Source: Eriocheir sinensis (Eukaryota; Arthropoda; Malacostraca; Decapoda; Varunidae). Taken from it: a stretch of 64,000 nucleotides of DNA. Made by a program: the position numbers and the translations under genes. Positions 10,914-23,329 of the stretch are shown here, one piece after another. Below the pieces are notes generated by a model, which did not search any database, had not been told where the DNA came from, and was given only the letters and a program-made list of their open reading frames with translations. The DNA is taken from the NCBI RefSeq assembly GCF_024679095.1, contig NC_066552.1, positions 14,214,423-14,278,422 on the forward strand, read 5' to 3'. Position 1 is the stretch's first letter. Each line of letters begins with the position of its first letter.

Positions 10914-12704
10914 TGAGCCCCGTTCTCTTCAACTTGCTTGTCGAGAAGCTGACAACTCTGCCACACAGCCGCTATGCACGGGTCTTCTCGAACGCGGACG
11001 ATGTGGCCATGGTGGTTTCCGGCCCGAACGACGTGGCCACCGCTCGTCTCCTCCTCCGCCGCCTCTCACAGACCTGTGCGTCCCTCGGGCTTGTGATAAA
11101 CAGGGGAAAGACGAGGGCCATGGCCATCCACCACCGTCTCCTCCGCGAGGCCTTCGAGCTTGACGGCACCCCTGTCCCCTGGCTGCACGTCTATAAATAT
11201 CTGGGCGTCACCCTGGATTCACGGCTTTCCTACACCCCCTATGTCAACCGCCTTCGCCAGACAGTGGCGACCCGCACCAACATCATGAAGGCCCTGGCGA
11301 GAACTACCGGAGGTGCCATCGACAGGGTCCTACGGCTGTTCTATCTCCAGGCAGTGAGGTCCTGTGTAGATTACGGGACGCCGTGCCTCATGACGATGAA
11401 CCCTGCTGCACTCCGGCATCTGGAGACGGCCCAGAATGCGGCGATCCGTACCATCGTAGGGGCTCCACGGTGGACGAAATGCATCTCCATGGAGGCGGAG
11501 GTCCGGCTTAGCACTGTTGTCGTGAGGATCACCCAGCTCGCCGTCGGCCATCTGGCGACGCTGCTGCGCCGCAGGGGGTCAGAACCGCTGAGAGCCTCGA
11601 TGGAACAGGCCCTCAATCAGGCCCCTCTGCTTTTTCGCAGGAAAACGTGGGCGTCGGTGGCAGCGGCGAAACTCAGGACCACCCGCCTCTCCCGGTGTTT
11701 CCTGATGAACACAGACCTGCCCCACGCTGGCTACACCTTCCCTCCCCCGTGAGCACCAGCCACCTTCACGGCCACAATCAAGCCACTGCCTGCGAGGAAG
11801 AACCTGCTAACACCGCGAAGCCTCGTGCGGGAGGCCATGAGCAGAGAGTTGGAGGCGGCCCGGCCCCTCGCCGCCACCTATTACACAGATGGCTCCGTCA
11901 ACCACCTCACTGGGGCTGTCGGGGCGGCTTTCGTCACGGCGGGCCATGCTGACATCTACCGGCTGCCTGACGGCTCCTCCTTGACCCAGGCGGAGCTGGT
12001 GGCGATCAGCATGGCGCTGGGGCATGCACTAGAGTGGGGCAGGGGCCCGGGCCTGGTACACTGCGACTCGGTGCCGGCCATACGATCGCTGTACCAGGAC
12101 CAGATGGATGACAACGTCTCCCTCCTCACGGGCATCCACGCCCGGTTGCAGGAACTGGGGAGAGCCGGCCGGCCAGCCGGCCGACCTAAGCTGGTTGCCC
12201 AGCCATGCAGGCGTGGTGGGTAACGAAGCTGCTGACCGCGCTGCCGGCGAAGCCACCCTGCTACCCAGCATAACATGCCCCGTTTCCCCGAGCGTGTCAC
12301 TGCTCAAGCGGGACATGGCGGCCCATACCTTTGCGGGTGTCATCAGGGCCCTTGAAGAGGCCTTGGCGGCCGGCTCACCGTCTGCATACTGGTATGCCTC
12401 GGCGACGGGCTCCGGCAGCCGTCGGCTCCAATTAGGCGCCCCCAGGCGAGTGGCCTCCAACCTCCACCGCCTGCGCCTCGGGTACCGGTGTGCCTCGCTC
12501 CTGGACATCGACGACCCGGTCCCGGTTGAGTGCCCTTACTGCGAGGAGGAGGTCGTCCAGCCGCTACTCCACTACCTCCTCGAGTGTGAGGGTACACGCC
12601 ATCTCCTCCGCAAACCGGAAGGGCTGCCTGCACCACAGCTTATTTTTGCCCTCAGTGACGAGGCTCTCGTGCGACTCGTCACAACATGTGAGCCCCCGAG
12701 ATGA
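10914..12704 (+). pseudogene. I-like LINE ORF2 fragment: RT C-terminal half plus RNase H
   Basis: Begins inside the RT at VLSPVLFNLL and continues through the catalytic region (FSNADDVAMVV, where FADD-type sequence is usual, so one residue is displaced), LVINRGKTRAM and YLGVTLDSRLSYTPYVN. A TGA at 11750-11752 interrupts the frame, which then reads on into an RNase H domain with its acidic residues in TYYTDGS, QAELVAI and VHCDSVPA. Near 12170-12195, in a GC-repeat (ggccggccagccggcc), the frame shifts, and WLPSHAGVVGNEAADRAA gives the last RNase H block. The C-terminus has a cysteine pair and PLLHYLLEC. RNase H after RT places it with I/LOA/Outcast-like LINEs. It is the target of unit B. Confidence 0.85.
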
Positions 12705-13020
12705 GCCCCCCGATAAGACTTCGCCAAATCAGTGGACCGCCAGCACTCGTCGAGCGAGCAACTCTCCCGGCCTCTGGGCCACCTATAGACTGCTGAGTTG
12801 CTCGCTCGGCTCAGCTACGGGCTGCTCCTGAGCGACTGCTCGGAGGGCCCGTGCCTCCGTCGCTGCTCGCCGGCTTCTACCCGTTGCTGTGGCGGCGGCG
12901 GAGGCCTCCCCACACCCGCCGCACGCCAGCGGCGGGTTCCCCCCTGCGACGGGCCGTCAATCGACAAAGGCCCGTTCCCCCTTTTTAGGGGGTAAATCCT
13001 TAACGAACGAACGAACCAAC
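12705..13020 (+). other. 3' UTR of the I-like LINE with CGAA-repeat end
   Basis: GC-rich non-coding sequence after the ORF2 stop, with an inverted-repeat flavour (gagcgagcaact ... agttgctcgctc at about 12755-12810) and a terminal tacgaacg-like tail (cgaacgaacgaacc, about 13002-13017). The next ORF1 unit begins immediately after. The exact boundary is a judgement. Confidence 0.5.
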
Positions 13021-13086
13021 CCACATTGGAGGCTCAGCAGCGGTCGAGGAAGGAGCTCCTCTCCTCCTCTCCTCACCTGACTCACC

Positions 13087-14523
13087 ATGGCCCGACCTTG
13101 CCCGAAAAAAGCACCTCCAACTCTCCCCACCCGTGGGAGAGGAGGATGGCTGGACCCGCGTCGTGAAGAGACGCCGCCGAGCCCCGACACCACCACCGAC
13201 TCCGGACTACCGAGTGTACACCATACTCCACCACGACGAAGTCAGCCCCTTCCACGCTGTTCGACGGCTGGAGAGGGAGCACCCGGGCCTTCGGGTACGG
13301 GTGCAGGAGAGGTCTGGGGGTGCGATTTATATCAAACCCCTGGATGAGGACGATGCTTTTTCCCTCGCTCGTCTGAGCAGGGAAACCACTGTCGGCATCA
13401 CCCTTGGAGAGGTCGAGGGCAGGTCGAGGGGTATCGTTTCCCGGTACCCTTTTGGCCAGTCCCTCCGACCGATCCAGGAGGACCCGCGCGTCACCTTCGC
13501 AAGGAGGTGTACATACAACGCGGGTCACTGTCGCAGAGAGCCCACGCGGCAGGTCGAGGTGACGTTTCGGGGATCTCTCCCTTCGTCCCTTGACCTAGGC
13601 GTCTGGGGTGTCTTCTCCGTCAGGAGGTTCACCCCTGAGCCCCTGCGGTGCTTCAATTGCCAGGCCTTTGGCCATGTGCAGAAGTACTGTAGGACCGGTG
13701 CTCTCTGCGGCGTGTGCAGCGGGAAACATCCCTCCTCGAAGTGTATTGATACACTGAGGACCAGCAATGTCCGGGCTGCACGATGTCCGAACTGTGGCGG
13801 GAGACACCACGCCTGGTTCAAGGGCTGCCCCGAACGACTGAGGAGGTTCCCCCTCGGCCCTCGGGTGCTATAGACACTTTGCCCCCAAAGAACCAGGCTG
13901 TTTCCCAAGCAGCTCCCTCTGCCTCACCCTCTCCAAGCCCAAGTATGGACGTGGTGGTCCCTGCACCAGCACCTGCCAGCCCACTGCCAACATTTGAAGA
14001 CGCCGCCACCACCACCGACGACGCTGCCCCGCCACAACAAGATGAGGTCGCCACCAACACCGACGACCTCGCTCAGGAAGACGCCTGCACGCAGACAAGC
14101 TGGAAGAAGCGAGGCAGGGCCTGCCAGACCGCTCCTCCGCCCACTGAGGATGCGGAGGCCCAGTCAGCTCCAGAGACAGCAGCCCAGGAGACGCAGACGC
14201 CGAGGACGACCACTGCAGACGCTGAGACTGCCGCCCCTGACCCGAGCCTTTGCGCAGGCCCCCCTGGGGCGAACTGGGAGGTTCAGTTCGCCCCCGAGGT
14301 CACGCTCACCAGGGTGGAGTTGTTCACCATGCTGAGGGCCCTAAGGGGCCTCATCGAGAACCACGCCGAAGCAGAGCTGAAGGGCCGAGAGCACCTGTAC
14401 GAGAACCCCATCCAGACGGTGCCTTACGAAGCCCTCGGAGCCGCGCGGACTCACAGGAAGCCCGGTTTCCCGAACAAGTGCCCGCGACGAGACCCACAGC
14501 GAGACGCGCTCTGGCCGCAGTGA
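13087..14523 (+). pseudogene. Third zinc-knuckle LINE ORF1, two frameshifts
   Basis: The likely start is ATG at 13087 (actcaccATGGCC); a shift in the A-run at about 13108 then leads into GEEDGWTRVVKRRRR, the same GWTRV-plus-basic start seen in copy B. Knuckles are CFNCQAFGHVQKYC, CGVCSGKHPSSKC and CPNCGGRHHAWFKGC. After the knuckles the frame stops at 13873, and the continuing sequence is in another frame (13783-14523), Ala/Pro/Thr-rich with an acidic end. Related to copies A/B at the domain level but well diverged. No RT follows; histone H4 begins 128 bases downstream. Confidence 0.75.
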
Positions 14524-14647
14524 AGATCAAGATAGAGGCGGACCAGCCTATGGCATATAGCCCGCGAGGGCTAACAACCCTCAAAAACCCACCAACCAAT
14601 CAAACCACCAACACAACACTTACTCCACTGTTGAGCTACCCACCTGA

Positions 14648-14962
<315 letters not shown>

Positions 14963-15004
14963 TGCCGCTGCCTGAGCGAGCCCGACCTAACCCACCCACC
15001 CCCC

Positions 15005-15021
15005 GGACCTCTTTGAGGTCC
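15005..15021 (+). terminator. Histone mRNA 3' stem-loop candidate
   Basis: GGACCTCTTTGAGGTCC followed by AC, starting 43 bases after the H4 stop. Replication-dependent histone mRNAs end in a 6-bp stem, 4-base loop hairpin at this distance. Here the arms can pair for 7 bp around a 3-base loop, so it is close to but not the canonical form. I see no clear purine-rich downstream element. Confidence 0.65.
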
Positions 15022-15067
15022 ACATTCTTATTCACAATGAGAATAGTAGCACACTTTTTACTTCAGT

Positions 15068-15074
15068 TATATTT

Positions 15075-15122
<48 letters not shown>

Positions 15123-15124
15123 TC
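15068..15124 (+). repeat. (TTTC)n microsatellite
   Basis: About 14 tandem TTTC units, followed by CCTCCCTCCC sequence. Confidence 0.95.
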
Positions 15125-15137
15125 CTTCTTTCTGTTT

Positions 15138-15346
15138 CCTCCCTCCCTCCCTCCTGCCTAATGATGGTTCACACCTCCGCCCACTCCTCCCCATCCACCT
15201 CATTTGACACTAGTAAGCTTCAGTTTGTTTTCTCCCTCCCATCTTTTAGCTCCCTCCCTCCCTCCCTCCTGCCTAATGATGGTTCGCACCTCCGCCCACT
15301 GCTCACCATCCACCTCATTTGACACTAGTAAGCTCCAATTTGTTTG
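15138..15346 (+). repeat. Tandem duplication, 115-bp period
   Basis: The block around gcctaatgatggtt at 15156 recurs at 15271 with the same following sequence (cctccgcccact ... catttgacactagtaagct) and only a few substitutions. Both copies are preceded by (CTCC)n. Confidence 0.85.
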
Positions 15347-15431
15347 TTTCAGTTCTTACAGAAACATCATTTTGCCATAATTTTCCCTATCCCTGTCAAT
15401 TCTTTCTAAAATCAGTAACAGGATTTCTATG

Positions 15432-16129
<698 letters not shown>

Positions 16130-16592
16130 CCTGCCTGCCAATACAAGCAAATGGGCTAGTTAACAGACAAACACAAAACTAGCTAGCTAACAAACTAAAA
16201 GACAAACTTGCTAGCTAGCGAGCAAGTAAGCAAACAAACAAACAAACTAACTCAGTTGAACGAACGAGCTAGAAAAGGAAGAAACCAACAAATCGACCAA
16301 TCAACAAACAAACAATCAAGCTAGCTGGCAACACACAAACAAGCTAGCTAGCAACAAACAAACAAACAAACTTGTTAGCAAACAAACAAACAAGCTAGCT
16401 AGCTAACTAATACACAAACAAACAAACAAACAAACAAACAAACAAACAAACAAGCTAGCTAGCAAACAAACAAACAAACAAACAAACAAACAAACAAACA
16501 AACAAACAAACTAGCTAGGTGGCAAACAAACAAACAAACTCACTAGCTAGCTAGCAAACAAACTCACTAGCTAGCTAGCAAGCTAGCCCCAT
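16130..16592 (+). repeat. AAAC/AGCTAGCT minisatellite
   Basis: Runs of (CAAA)n alternate with the self-complementary motif CTAGCTAG/AGCTAGCT at irregular spacing through about 460 bases. The motif reads the same on both strands, so each block could form a small hairpin. Non-coding. Confidence 0.9.
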
Positions 16593-16741
16593 GTCATGTT
16601 CCTCCCGACATGCAGATCAGCGGCCATGACAAGCTAGTTAGCGGCGCCCTCTGTTAGCCGGGAGATTAGTGACGATCAGATTGAAGGATGAATGTATCGT
16701 AAGAGTAGGTTGTTAGGAAGTTTATCTTTTGTTATTCAGGC

Positions 16742-17141
16742 TTGTGTTTCTTCCTTTAGTTTTTCTTTCTGGTCTTTTTATTTTCTTTTCTTGTTCTTGC
16801 TCTTGCTCTTGTTATTGTTCTTCTCGTTTTTTCTCTTGGTCTTCTTTTTTTCCTTCTGCTTTTTCTTCTTTTTCTTTTTCTTTTGCTTTTTTTCTTTCTT
16901 CTTTCTCATCATTTTTTTTCTTCTTCCTTTTCTTTATTATTATTATTATTATTTTCTTTTTTTTCCTTTTTTATTTATTTTTCGTTTCCTTTTTTTCTTT
17001 TTTCTTTCTCGTCCTCCTCGTCCTCCTCCTCGTCCTCATCCTCTTCCTCGTCCTCCTTCTCCTCCTCCTCCTCCTCCTTCTCCTCGTCCTCGTCCTCCTC
17101 TTCCTCTTCCTCATCCTCTTCCTCGTCCTCCTCCTCCTCAC
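16742..17141 (+). repeat. Pyrimidine-only low-complexity tract
   Basis: About 400 bases that are almost pure C/T on the plus strand, passing from TTTTCTT-type to (CCT)n/(CGTCCT)n sequence. Polypurine/polypyrimidine DNA of this length can adopt triplex (H-DNA) structure. Phe/Ser/Pro-rich open frames here are composition artefacts. Confidence 0.9.
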
Positions 17142-17535
17142 TCCAAACTCTTCACGTTACAAACCAACCTGAGAACAAGAAACAACGGAAAAACAATTCA
17201 AGCAAGGCGATACAATACCGACATCGGCAGGAGTTATTTCTCGAATAGAGTTGTTCGCCACTGGAACAGCCTTCCTGCAGAAGTGGTTAGCGCAGAGACC
17301 ATCAACTCCTTCAAGAAACGCATTGATCGCCACTTTGCTGCATCGGGAGTGAACTGAACGTTCCCAAGAGTAGATACACAAGTGCTTTAATCCTTCCCTG
17401 CAAGCCATTCCTATGGCAAACGGATCGATTGAATCACTGAACGCAGGCAGCCTAGTAATGAGCCAACAGGCTTTCTGCGGCCTGCCAGTCCATGTTTCCA
17501 TGTTTCCATGTTTCCATGTTTCCATGTTTCCTCCT
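17142..17535 (+). mobile_element. CR1 LINE 3' end with (CATGTTTC)n tail
   Basis: Encodes only the last 70 or so residues of a CR1 RT (KLFTLQTNLRTRNNG, NRVVRHWNSLPAEVV, FKKRIDRHFAASGVN) to the stop at 17355-17357, then a 3' UTR ending in four copies of tccatgtt. The same C-terminus, UTR and tail occur on the minus strand at 44497-45330 and, more diverged, at 50718-51112. Severely 5'-truncated, joined directly to the pyrimidine tract. Confidence 0.9.
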
Positions 17536-17565
17536 CCTCCTCCTACTCAACATCATTTTCCTTCC

Positions 17566-17621
17566 ACCGTTAGCCCCGCCACCACCACCACCACCACCAC
17601 CACATCATCATCATCATCATC

Positions 17622-17653
<32 letters not shown>

Positions 17654-17658
17654 AGAAA
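17566..17658 (+). repeat. (CAC)n(CAT)n(CAA)n compound trinucleotide repeat
   Basis: Successive runs of CAC, CAT and CAA triplets, like a single triplet repeat that has mutated at its third base in blocks. Confidence 0.9.
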
Positions 17659-18406
<748 letters not shown>

Positions 18407-18524
18407 CATAGATTTACATAGAAAATCAGACCACACAGACCCCATGGTCCAGACTTGGTGGTCTGTCCTTAAACCTAAGTGATTTTACATTAATCAGAAG
18501 ACTCCAAAACGTTGCACTTCTACT

Positions 18525-21440
18525 CTAGTTTATTTTAAGTTGAAGGAAGTGACGGTCGAGCTTATTTTTGAAGGAGTCAATCGTGTTACACTGGACCACT
18601 GATGGTGGAAGCTTATTCCATTCTCGCACTACAACGTTGGTGAAGAAAAATTTTGTGCAGTCTGAATTTACTTGTCTACATCTGAGTTTTACGCCATTGT
18701 TCCTCGTGCGCAGACTGTCATCGATCATAAACAATGTTGATCTGTCTACATTCGTGAAACCATTAAGTATTTTAAAACATTCGATCAGTTTTCCTCGGAG
18801 GCGACGTTTCTCAAGAGAGAACATGTTAAGGGTAGAAAGCCTTTCTTCGTAGGATTTGTTGCGCAAGGAAGGGATCATTTTCGTTGCCCGACGCTGAACA
18901 CCTTCTAATTTAGCAATATCCTTTGCATGGTGGGGGGACCAAAACTGTACCGCATATTCCAAGTGGGGTCTGACTAAACTGTTGTAGAGCGGCAGTATTA
19001 CATCTTTATTCTTGAATACAAAGTTTCTTTTAATGAAGCCCAACATTCTGTTCGCTTTATTTGCTGCATCGATGCATTGCTGTGAGAATTTGAGGTTTGA
19101 CGCGATTTTGATCCCCAAGTCTTTGACGCATCGAACGCTTATGAGTTTAACGCCGCGCATTTCGTATTCGAACTTCTTATTCCTCGTTCCAACTTGAAGG
19201 ACCTGGCACTTGTCTACGTTAAAGGGCATCTCCCATCTATCCGACCAAGCTGAAATTTTGTGCAAATCCTCTTGGAGGCTTTGCCTGTCTTCGTCAGTGA
19301 GAACCGAGTTACCAATCTTTGTGTCGTCTGCAAATTTACTAATGCGGTTATTGAGTCCAACATCCACGTCGTTGATGTAAATAATGAAGAGCACTGGGCC
19401 AAGGACCGAGCCCTGAGGGACGCCACTAGTGACAGGCGCCCACTCTGAGTTAAATCCGTCAATCACTACTCTTTGTTGTCTGTTGCTCAACCAATTCGCG
19501 ATCCATTGGTTTAGTTGACCGTCAATACCTATTTGCTTTAATTTGTAAAGTAATTTATGATGCGGGACTTTATCAAACGCTTTCTGGAAATCAAGATAGA
19601 CTACGTCCAGTGATTTGGTTACGTCATAAACAGTGAAGAGGTCGTTATAAAAGGTTAATAGGTTTGATAGGCAGGATCTTTTGTTTCGGAAGCCATGTTG
19701 TGAGTCCCCAATCAATGAGTGGCTTTCAAGGTAACTCACAATTTTGTCTCTAATTATGCCCTCAAGTAGCTTAACTACAACCGAAGTTAGACTAATGGGC
19801 CTGTAATTACCTGGTACTTTTTTGTCTCCTTTCTTGAAAATCGGTGTCACGTTAGCCTTTTTCCAATCTGAAGGGACGATGCCTTGTCGCAAGGACATAT
19901 TGAATACGGTTGTGAGGGAGGAGAGTATTTCGCTCTTCGTTTCTTTCAGCAGAGTTGGATATACTTTGTCAGGTCCAGGACTTTTATTTGTTTTAAGTGA
20001 ATGGAGAGCTTTAAGGACTTCATCGGTTGTTATTTCAAAATTAGGCAATGCATGCTCGAGATTTACAATAGTACTGGTGTTGGTGGTAGCGAGAGGAAGA
20101 CTGTTAGTATTAAACAACGAGGAAAAGTAATTGTTTAAGAGGTTTGCAATGTGTTGGCTGTCAGTCACTAGTGCACCGTCGCTGTTTGTTAAAGGTCCAA
20201 TACCACTTTTGATCGCCTTTCTGTTGTTTATGTAACTGAAGAAAGATTTCGGGTTATTTTTACAGTTGGCTGCAATATTTTCTTCATATCTACGCTTTGC
20301 CTGACCTACTAGTCTTTTTACTCGTCGCCTGGCATCATTATAAAGTCTAATGTTCTCGGGCGTGCTTTTTTCTTTCTTTAACCTGTAAAACAATTTTCTC
20401 TCATTGACTGATTTTTTAATTTATCTATTAAACCACGGTGGGCTTTTATTAGTGTTAATTCGCTTCTCGCACAAGGGGACGAATGTGTTCTGCTGAGTGA
20501 GTAAGTGATTTTTAAGGCTTAGCCAGGCTTCCTCTACGTTGCCGTCATCTGATAGTTGTATTTCTGTTAGTTTTTGTCGGATTTTTACGAAGTTAGCTCT
20601 TTTGAAATTGGGCACCTTTACTTTATTTTCAGTCACTGATGATTGAGCTTTAATGTCGACGCGCACTAATTTATGATCGCAAGAACCGAGGTGTTCTCCT
20701 ACCGTGACACTACTGACAAGGTTATCTTGGGTCGTTATAACAAGGTCGAGTATATTATTTTGTCGAGTTGGCTCAGAAACCATTTGGCTTAGATAATTTT
20801 CTTCTAGAAATTCGACCATTCTATGTGACTCGCCTTCTGTACCTGACAGTGTCGCCCAGTCGATATGGGGGAGGTTAAAGTCTCCTAATATCAGTGAGTC
20901 GCTGTTATTAAGTGACTGCCTTAAGACGCTGTACATTTCAAGGTCGTCATCGAGTGATTGCCCGGGAGGTCTGTAGGTGACAGATATATTTAAATTGACT
21001 TTTGCAATGTTTACTCGCACGCACAAATGTTCAACGTTACTGTTTCCCGGTGTTTTGTCAGTGGGTTGCAAATAGCTTTTGACATAAAGGGCGACGCCAC
21101 CGCCTCTACGGTTTACACGATCTTTGTTGAAGAGTCTGTAGCCATCTATGTTATATTCGGAACTTAAATCAATATTTGTGGTGTCGATAAATGTTTCGGT
21201 TATAGCAATTATGTCAAAATTTTCTGTTAAAGCAAGACATCTCAGTTCATCAAATTTGTTTCTTAGGCTACGCGCATTGAAACTAAGGATTTTTAAGTTA
21301 TCTAGAGGCTTGGTAATAGAGGTGGTGGTACTTGCGGGATCACGGTTACGGGTTTGTTGCGATGCACGGCGTCTATTTACACGGAGGGGTGGAGGACGTG
21401 GCCGTGACTCGTTTTTGCTCGGATGACACGCACTGCTTCG
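18525..21440 (-). pseudogene. CR1 ORF2: endonuclease + RT, single nonsense codon
   Basis: The frame starts by overlapping ORF1 and reads LKILSFNARSLRNK, FDIIAITETF and RRGGGVALYVK (endonuclease N-terminus), YRPPGQ, GDFNLPHIDW and GSCDHKLVR (endonuclease C-terminus), a linker ending PPWFNR, then a TAA at 20421-20423 with the same frame resuming as IKKSVNERKLF. RT motifs follow: NKSPGPDKV, NYRPISLTSV, QHGFRNKRSC, DFQKAFDKVPH, SGVPQGSVLGPVLF and the catalytic KFADDTKIG, then the CR1 C-terminal region to the stop at 18525. A one-base change could account for the only break. No poly(A); no RNase H. Confidence 0.9.
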
Positions 21441-22429
21441 TTGAGGAGCCTTCCGAGTCTGGCTGCCCCGATGGGAGAAAGGTGCAATCCGTCCCTGTGG
21501 AAGAGCTCATTTTGTCCATAGAAATTGTCCCATGCGTTTAGGAACTCCACGTCAAGCTCCCTACACAGAGTCTGTAAGCGGTTGTTTAGGCTGAAGGCCT
21601 TACTGAAAAAGTCGCTCTCCGCCCAAGTCCGTGGTAGAACTCCTGAAATCAAAATGTTAGGGGATTTAGTCTTATACTGCTGGATGAGCCTACGGTACTT
21701 CTTCAGGAGTTCCTCAGACCGGGTCGTGGTGACGTCGTTCGTACCTGTGTGAATAACAAACAGTGAATCATTAGTAGCCTGGGGGGAGATCTCCTCAAGA
21801 GCAGCAGTTATGTCGTCGATCCTAGCACCAGGATAGCAATAGTTCCGTCTTCGACGAGGAACTCTGCCGCAGAACTCAACGACCTGCTGGCGAATCATGG
21901 AGTCACCCACCAGGAAGGTGCTCTCCTGCTCGTCCTCCTCCTCCAGAATGGCAAACCTGTTGAAGCAATGAACAGGATAAATCGCTTGTCTGGCTGGTTT
22001 GGCTCCTCCATTCACGACGGTGAAGCCATCATGGGCGATGCCACTAGCATCCTCCCGTCGCGTGGTGTTGTCCGCTGGTGTCGACGGTACCGCTGAGGGC
22101 AAGGGGGCGGTTGGAGAAGGGTTTGGCACCACAGCAACGTTAGCCTGGATGAATTCCTGCAAGGAGGCAACAGTGCGAGAAAGCTCTATTATTTTATTCT
22201 GACCCGCTTCCATCTTCTCTTCTTGCTCCTGCAGTCTGGTCTCGAGATGCTGCCTGGTGAGAGAAAGCTCTATTATTTTATTCTGGCCTTCTTCCATCTT
22301 CTCTTCCTGCTCCTGCAGTCTTGTCTCGAGATGCTGCCTGGAGAGACACAGTCGACAAACAGCAGAACGCCCTGTAAAAAAGTGAGCTGAGAAGCTACCG
22401 TTACAAGTACTGCACTTCTTAGGTGCCAT
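21377..22429 (-). CDS. CR1 ORF1 with zinc motif, coiled coil and SGNH esterase domain
   Basis: Intact 350-codon frame. Residues 6-28 form CX2C-X15-CX2C. Residues 30-85 are two back-to-back copies of a 28-residue Gln/Glu-rich coiled-coil segment (RQHLETRLQEQEEKM...). A Pro-rich linker follows. From about 170 there is an SGNH/GDSL hydrolase domain: FLVGDSM (Ser 177), HTGTND (229-232) and RDGLHL (Asp 313, His 316). Esterase-type ORF1 proteins are known from CR1/L2-clade LINEs, where the domain is thought to act on lipids or membranes during the cycle; that is family knowledge, not shown here. The catalytic Ser, Asp and His are all present. The two CX2C pairs recur at the same spacing in the ORF1 at 52999. 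Confidence 0.9.
   Translation of the reverse strand: MAPKKCSTCNGSFSAHFFTGRSAVCRLCLSRQHLETRLQEQEEKMEEGQNKIIELSLTRQHLETRLQEQEEKMEAGQNKIIELSRTVASLQEFIQANVAVVPNPSPTAPLPSAVPSTPADNTTRREDASGIAHDGFTVVNGGAKPARQAIYPVHCFNRFAILEEEDEQESTFLVGDSMIRQQVVEFCGRVPRRRRNYCYPGARIDDITAALEEISPQATNDSLFVIHTGTNDVTTTRSEELLKKYRRLIQQYKTKSPNILISGVLPRTWAESDFFSKAFSLNNRLQTLCRELDVEFLNAWDNFYGQNELFHRDGLHLSPIGAARLGRLLNEAVRVIRAKTSHGHVLHPSV
22177..22344 (-). repeat. 84-bp in-frame duplication in ORF1 coiled coil
   Basis: The block starting gagaaagctctattattt at 22177 recurs at 22261. The 84-bp period is 28 codons, exactly four heptads, so the coiled-coil register is kept. Confidence 0.9.
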
Positions 22430-22529
22430 CTTAGCTGAAATGAAAGAGATAAAAACACCGAGTGAAGGGGATTAGGAAAGGGGGTGAGGTGTGTGAGAGG
22501 TAGTTTAGTAATGGAGGAAAAGTGAGAGA

Positions 22530-23240
22530 GAGGAGGAGTAGGAAGGGATGTGAGGTGAGTAAAGAGGGGGAAAGAGAGGTGTGTGAGATCAAGGAGGGTT
22601 AGGAAATAGGTGAGGTGGGAGAGAGGAGGAGTAGGAAGGGATGTGAGGTGAGTAAAGAGGGGGTAAGAGTGGCGTGAGTGTGGTGTGTGAGATCAAGGAG
22701 GGTTAGGAAATAGGTGAGGTGGGAGAGAGGAGGAGTAGGAAGAGATGTGAGGTGAGTAAAGAGGGGGAAAGAGAGGCGGTGAGTGAGGTGTGTGAGATCA
22801 AGGAGGGTTAGGGAAATAGGTGAGGTGGGAGAGGAGGAGTAGGAAGGGATGTGAGGTGAGTAAAGAGGGGGAAAGGGAGGCGGTGAGTGAGGTGTGTGAG
22901 ATCAAGGAGGATTAGGAAATAGGTGAGATGAGTGAGAGGGAGTTTGGGAAAGGAGGTAAGTGGGAGAGAGGAGGAGTAGGAAGGGATGTGAGGTGAGTGA
23001 GGTGTGTGAGAACAAGAAAGGTTAAGAAAGAGGCGAGGTAAGGTGGATGAAGGGATGGGTAAATAGGATGTGAGGTAAGGTGAGTGAGGGGGGGAGGGCT
23101 TAGAAATATGTGGAGGTGAGGGAGGAGTAGGAAGGGCTAATCCTCTAGGGGATGAGGAGGAGCAAAAGGGATGTGAGGTGAGCGAGGGTGGGGGGGGCTT
23201 AGGTGAGGTGAGGGAAAGGGGTGTAGGAAGTGTTAATCCT
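22530..23240 (+). repeat. Minisatellite with mostly 93-104-bp period next to the CR1 5' end
   Basis: The marker ggaggagta occurs at 22532, 22625, 22729, 22833, 22970 and 23121, giving spacings of 93, 104, 104, 137 and 151 bases. The shared unit includes gatgtgaggtgagtaaagagggg and gtgtgagatcaaggaggg. G-rich on the plus strand. It begins within about 100 bases of the CR1 ORF1 start codon (reading leftwards), where a 5' UTR promoter would be expected. Confidence 0.85.
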
Positions 23241-23329
23241 CTAGGGGATTTAAAGAGGGTGTAGTGAGGAGGAGCAGATTGAATCCTAAGGGAATTCAAA
23301 GGGTGGGTTGTCGACACACCCAAATCACG

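Noticed and set aside
16692..17357. Phe/Ser/Leu-rich frame running into RHWNSLPAEVV
   Set aside because: Only the last part (from 17142) is a real CR1 C-terminus; the upstream part is a pyrimidine tract.
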